Source: an uncultured Lachnospiraceae bacterium (lineage in GTDB: Bacteria; Bacillota; Clostridia; Lachnospirales; Lachnospiraceae). Taken from it: a DNA stretch of 5,101 nucleotides. Under the pieces are notes generated by a model. That model ran no database searches and was not told where the DNA came from. It saw nothing but the letters and a program-made list of their open reading frames with translations. The position numbers were made by a program, and so were the translations under genes. Positions within the stretch are counted from its first letter, which is position 1. Every line of letters starts with the position of its first letter. The DNA is taken from positions 1 to 5,101 of the forward strand of contig CAJUDH010000045.1 in the NCBI GenBank assembly GCA_910584845.1. Direction: 5' to 3'. Positions 3,245 to 5,101 of this stretch are shown in pieces.

Positions 3245-3394
3245 TCACCTCAAAAAATGGTTGCAGAGGATACGAATAACACCATAAAAACAGTCGAGCA
3301 GATAAAGCATAACGATAATACCAACAACGAAAACCAGAGCGTCATAACCAGAGGGAAGCCCGCCGACTATTTTGACGATTTCTTCCAGCAACAT
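3245..3394 (-). CDS. Small single-span membrane protein, 49 aa
   Basis: It begins MLLEEIVKIVGGLPSGYDAL and ends CNHFLR. A polar, acidic N-terminal part with a GGLPSGYD turn leads into one membrane span (about 19-34) and a short tail, the usual plan of a filamentous-phage minor coat protein. A GGGGGTG lies about 10 nt before the ATG. It begins inside the last 28 bases of the pIII-like gene in another frame, so translation is likely coupled. Gene position after a pIII-like gene is similar to that of pVI in Ff phages, but sequence similarity is not evident. Confidence 0.65.
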   Translation of the reverse strand: MLLEEIVKIVGGLPSGYDALVFVVGIIVMLYLLDCFYGVIRILCNHFLR

Positions 3395-4200
3395 AAAATG
3401 ATAACACCCCCTATCAATATTAATACAAGCAGGTATACGCCATTCATGGATTCCGGCAGATCCGAAGGCGTATGAACTACACGGGAAACCTTAAAAAGGC
3501 CATACGTAACGGAACTGCGCAAGGAACCGGACGAATAATAGTAACGTGTACAATAAGACGGGTACCCATGGCTATAGAGCGTAGAGGCATTGTTATTAAG
3601 CGAAGGCGTGAGCGTGAAAACATACTGGTTGTTATAGACCAACGGCTCAAAGCCACCATAAAAAACCTTACCGACAATGTTTGACGTGCCTACATTATAA
3701 AGGGAACCGTCCCCACCTACAAAAAGCGTTACCGCTGTAGATGCTGGAAGCACAAGGCGGCATTCCTGGCCCTGCCAGGTACCCTCATAGATTATCACAT
3801 TGCGGTCAAGGGAAAAATCCGGAGTGAGCGCAAGGAGGGAAACATCATCATCCAGAGGAACATCATCCGATAAAAAGACTTCTTCTTCCTCCTCTTTAGG
3901 AATCAACTGCATCCGTATATCCGAAAGCATGGATTCTATGTTAGCAAGGCTAGCATTAGATGCCGTGGAAAGGCCGGGGCCGGAAAGGCTCTGCAGGTAT
4001 AAGTCAAACAGTTCCATTTTCTCCATATCGTCCAGGTCATCCCAATCCATTTCCCGGAGGATGCGGTTTACTTCTTTTCCGAAGCTATCCTCATAAGGGG
4101 AAGCATCCGAAGGGGTAGCGACTGCCGCCAGGGGGCGGAGGGGACAGATTAAGAGGGAACCTATAAGCAGTGATGCAAAAAACGAACGGGTACGGGCCAT
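3367..4200 (-). CDS. pIII-like secreted, membrane-anchored adsorption protein, 277 aa
   Basis: The start (MARTRSFFASLLIGSLLICP) is chosen over an upstream in-frame ATG (4269) because it has GTGAGG upstream and gives a classic signal peptide: MARTR, a hydrophobic core to about residue 19, and LAAVA near 24-28 as a likely cleavage zone. Residues 30-75 are acidic and helical. A linker rich in acid (KEEEEEVFL and DDVPLDDDV, 102-120) leads to a beta-rich, Tyr/Ser/Asn-rich domain (about 130-245) with two cysteines (147, 217) that may form a disulphide. A C-terminal span (255-271) ends in the stop-transfer WKKSSK. Filamentous-phage pIII proteins have this order and bind the host receptor at the virion tip. 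No family motif is certain, so function rests on architecture and position. Its 3' end overlaps the next gene by 28 bp. Confidence 0.7.
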   Translation of the reverse strand: MARTRSFFASLLIGSLLICPLRPLAAVATPSDASPYEDSFGKEVNRILREMDWDDLDDMEKMELFDLYLQSLSGPGLSTASNASLANIESMLSDIRMQLIPKEEEEEVFLSDDVPLDDDVSLLALTPDFSLDRNVIIYEGTWQGQECRLVLPASTAVTLFVGGDGSLYNVGTSNIVGKVFYGGFEPLVYNNQYVFTLTPSLNNNASTLYSHGYPSYCTRYYYSSGSLRSSVTYGLFKVSRVVHTPSDLPESMNGVYLLVLILIGGVIILCCWKKSSK

Positions 4201-4210
4201 AACAATTACC

Positions 4211-4396
4211 TCACCGGGATTCTGGGCCAAGGTTAGCAACCCGGATAGTAGATACCAGGGATACCACAAGGACGGCCAGAACAGATACCGCTATAATTGC
4301 TTCGCCAAAAGTGAAACCAGGTGCAAAAGGCAGGGCGAGGAGGAACGCCACAAACTGCTTAGCGCACCATAGCGTAAAATCAAAAAATTCCTGCAT
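4211..4396 (-). CDS. Small membrane protein, 61 aa, virion subunit candidate
   Basis: It begins MQEFFDFTLWCAKQFVAFLL and ends VANLGPESR. An amphipathic N-terminal part (1-22) is followed by PFAPGFTFGE and then a strongly hydrophobic helix (32-51, AIIAVSVLAVLVVSLVSTI) with an arginine at 52. The ribosome site AAAGGAAG is 5 nt before the ATG. This is the plan of a filamentous-phage coat subunit with one membrane-embedded helix, so it competes with the 72/55-residue proteins as major or minor coat. It has no clear signal peptide. The stop lies 10 bp before the pIII-like start. Confidence 0.65.
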   Translation of the reverse strand: MQEFFDFTLWCAKQFVAFLLALPFAPGFTFGEAIIAVSVLAVLVVSLVSTIRVANLGPESR

Positions 4397-4397
4397 A

Positions 4398-4616
4398 TCA
4401 ACTTCCTTTATTGATTAACTGCAAAACAATCACCGTTGCCACAAAAAGCATAATAAACGTTACCAAAAACGGCGGGAGATAGGCAACCGACGTTAAAATA
4501 AAGGTAAGGGCGACGGGTATCTGGGTTACAATGATTAAAAGCATCTTTACCGCATTGATAACAAAATTAACCACTATGTTAATCAGGTTAGCGATAGAGT
4601 GGAAAAATTGAAACAA
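4398..4616 (-). CDS. Hydrophobic membrane protein, 72 aa, TTG start
   Basis: Start TTG (4614-4616) is chosen because GGGGGTG is 5-7 nt upstream and no in-frame ATG or GTG is near the N-terminus. It begins MFQFFHSIANLINIVVNFVI. Two or three spans are visible: residues about 9-30, 33-48 and 50-68, split by QIPVA and AYLPPF. It ends INKGS, 1 bp before the start of the next gene. The virion operon setting suggests a tip or assembly subunit. From memory, similar short proteins rich in V/I/F with a YLPPF-like turn occur in other Firmicute filamentous prophages, but I cannot name a family. Confidence 0.65.
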   Translation of the reverse strand: MFQFFHSIANLINIVVNFVINAVKMLLIIVTQIPVALTFILTSVAYLPPFLVTFIMLFVATVIVLQLINKGS

Positions 4617-4628
4617 ACCTACACCCCC

Positions 4629-5101
4629 TTAACCACGGACACGGTAGTAGCCGATCAGCATGAGAACAAAAATCATGGTAAGGGAAAGCGTTATGGGAAA
4701 ATTAAACGAACCGATACCATCAAAAAGCTGCTGCAAATAGTTGCCAAAAAAGATGCAGGCAGTAACCACGCCTGGAGGCAGGACGTTAAAATCCGGCATA
4801 GAAAAGCCAGTAATGTAGCCGGTAACGGAATCCAAGATACCATCCTCAACCGCATCATAGCCGCCCAAGGCATCCTGGAGGTTTTTATTGGAAGATTCCA
4901 TACCAGAATTGTCAAAACCATTTATTACCTTATCCGTATTCTCATTCTGGTTATCAACCAGCCTATCCGTATTTTCATCCTGGTTATTGAGTATATCCTT
5001 CGAAATTTCCAAGTCCTGCTCAAGCTCAACATTCATGCCCTCTTCGATAGCACCCACAATGCGGTCCGTATTCCGGTTATCATTGGCAAGCTGCGGGAGG
5101 T
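4629..5101 (-). CDS. Probable minor virion protein (partial, N-terminus off right edge), at least 156 aa
   Basis: The frame stays open through the right edge, so the true start is outside; an in-frame GTG at 5057 is unlikely to be it. The visible part is acidic, with repeats of an 11-residue unit (NDNRNTDRIVG; NQDENTDRLVD; NQNENTDKVIN), followed by GFDNSGMESS. Then come helical segments and two hydrophobic ones (about LPPGVVTACIFFGNYLQQL and FPITLSLTMIFVLMLIGYY, the latter near the end), finishing YYRVRG. An extended repetitive outer part with a C-terminal anchor suits a pIII-like or tail-tip protein, so two candidate tip proteins occur in one operon. No recognised domain. It ends 12 bp before the TTG start of the next gene. 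Confidence 0.65.
   Translation of the reverse strand, partial: LPQLANDNRNTDRIVGAIEEGMNVELEQDLEISKDILNNQDENTDRLVDNQNENTDKVINGFDNSGMESSNKNLQDALGGYDAVEDGILDSVTGYITGFSMPDFNVLPPGVVTACIFFGNYLQQLFDGIGSFNFPITLSLTMIFVLMLIGYYRVRG
4920..4985 (-). repeat. 33-bp tandem repeat encoding ENTD units
   Basis: Two adjacent 11-residue units, NQDENTDRLVD and NQNENTDKVIN, are encoded by imperfect 33-bp repeats; a third related unit (NDNRNTDRIVG) lies about 25 codons upstream, near 5055-5087. It is probably a variable, surface-exposed coiled segment of the partial protein. Confidence 0.6.

Noticed and set aside
3116..3475. 119-aa plus-strand frame
   Set aside because: Antisense to three small virion genes, each with its own ribosome site.
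4201..4269. N-terminal extension of the pIII-like protein to ATG 4269
   Set aside because: It would place 23 residues before a classic signal peptide and overlap the 61-aa gene; GTGAGG before ATG 4200 decides the start.

Overview
The window looks like part of a filamentous phage (inovirus, order Tubulavirales), either a prophage or an episomal genome, from a Gram-positive-type host, most likely Firmicutes/Clostridia. The clearest evidence is a Zot/pI-family assembly ATPase (minus strand, 1641-2387). Upstream of it on the same strand is a tightly packed series of very small, one- or two-helix membrane proteins, plus a longer secreted protein with a signal peptide and a C-terminal anchor (pIII-like). 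Ribosome sites are strong and Firmicute-like (AAAGGAGG, AAAGGGG, GGGGGTG), and TTG starts appear twice. No secretin (pIV) gene is seen, which fits a host without an outer membrane. No Rep, integrase or transposase lies inside the window, so how the element replicates and integrates cannot be read here.

Layout, right to left on the minus strand. A partial minor virion protein enters from the right edge (4629-5101). It is followed by two small membrane proteins (4398-4616, 4211-4396), the pIII-like protein (3367-4200), a run of five small membrane proteins (3245-3394, 3085-3240, 2852-3070, 2672-2839, 2552-2662), a 54-residue membrane protein (2384-2548) and the Zot ATPase. This structural/assembly operon ends at a strong hairpin (1606-1639) shared with a converging plus-strand unit. 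Four of the small proteins appear related to each other, and two are near-identical tandem copies.

The plus-strand unit (911-1520) encodes a ribbon-helix-helix repressor-like protein, an overlapping 34-residue hydrophobic peptide not reached by usual length cut-offs, and a coiled-coil protein. Between the repressor and the divergent minus-strand unit (684 down to the left edge) is a compact control region. It holds three copies of the 14-bp palindrome ACATTGCACAATGT. The first sits inside the 17-bp spacer of a good minus-strand promoter, and the third lies between the repressor's own Shine-Dalgarno and its start codon. This looks like a lysogeny/replication switch in which the repressor shuts off the left-hand unit and itself.

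The left-hand minus unit has a structured leader (a 23-bp palindrome and a 53-bp stem-loop carrying an internal direct repeat, a candidate replication origin or leader control element). It then holds a 102-residue unknown protein, a tRNA-like gene with an abnormally large anticodon region, a short terminator-like hairpin, and the start of a small protein resembling phage ssDNA-binding proteins. That last gene and the plus-strand coiled-coil gene share an identical 20-bp leader in opposite orientation.

Most interesting points: the repressor/operator switch, the tRNA-like gene, the shared leader, the coat-gene duplication, the stem-loop at 730-782, and several small genes below 60 codons.
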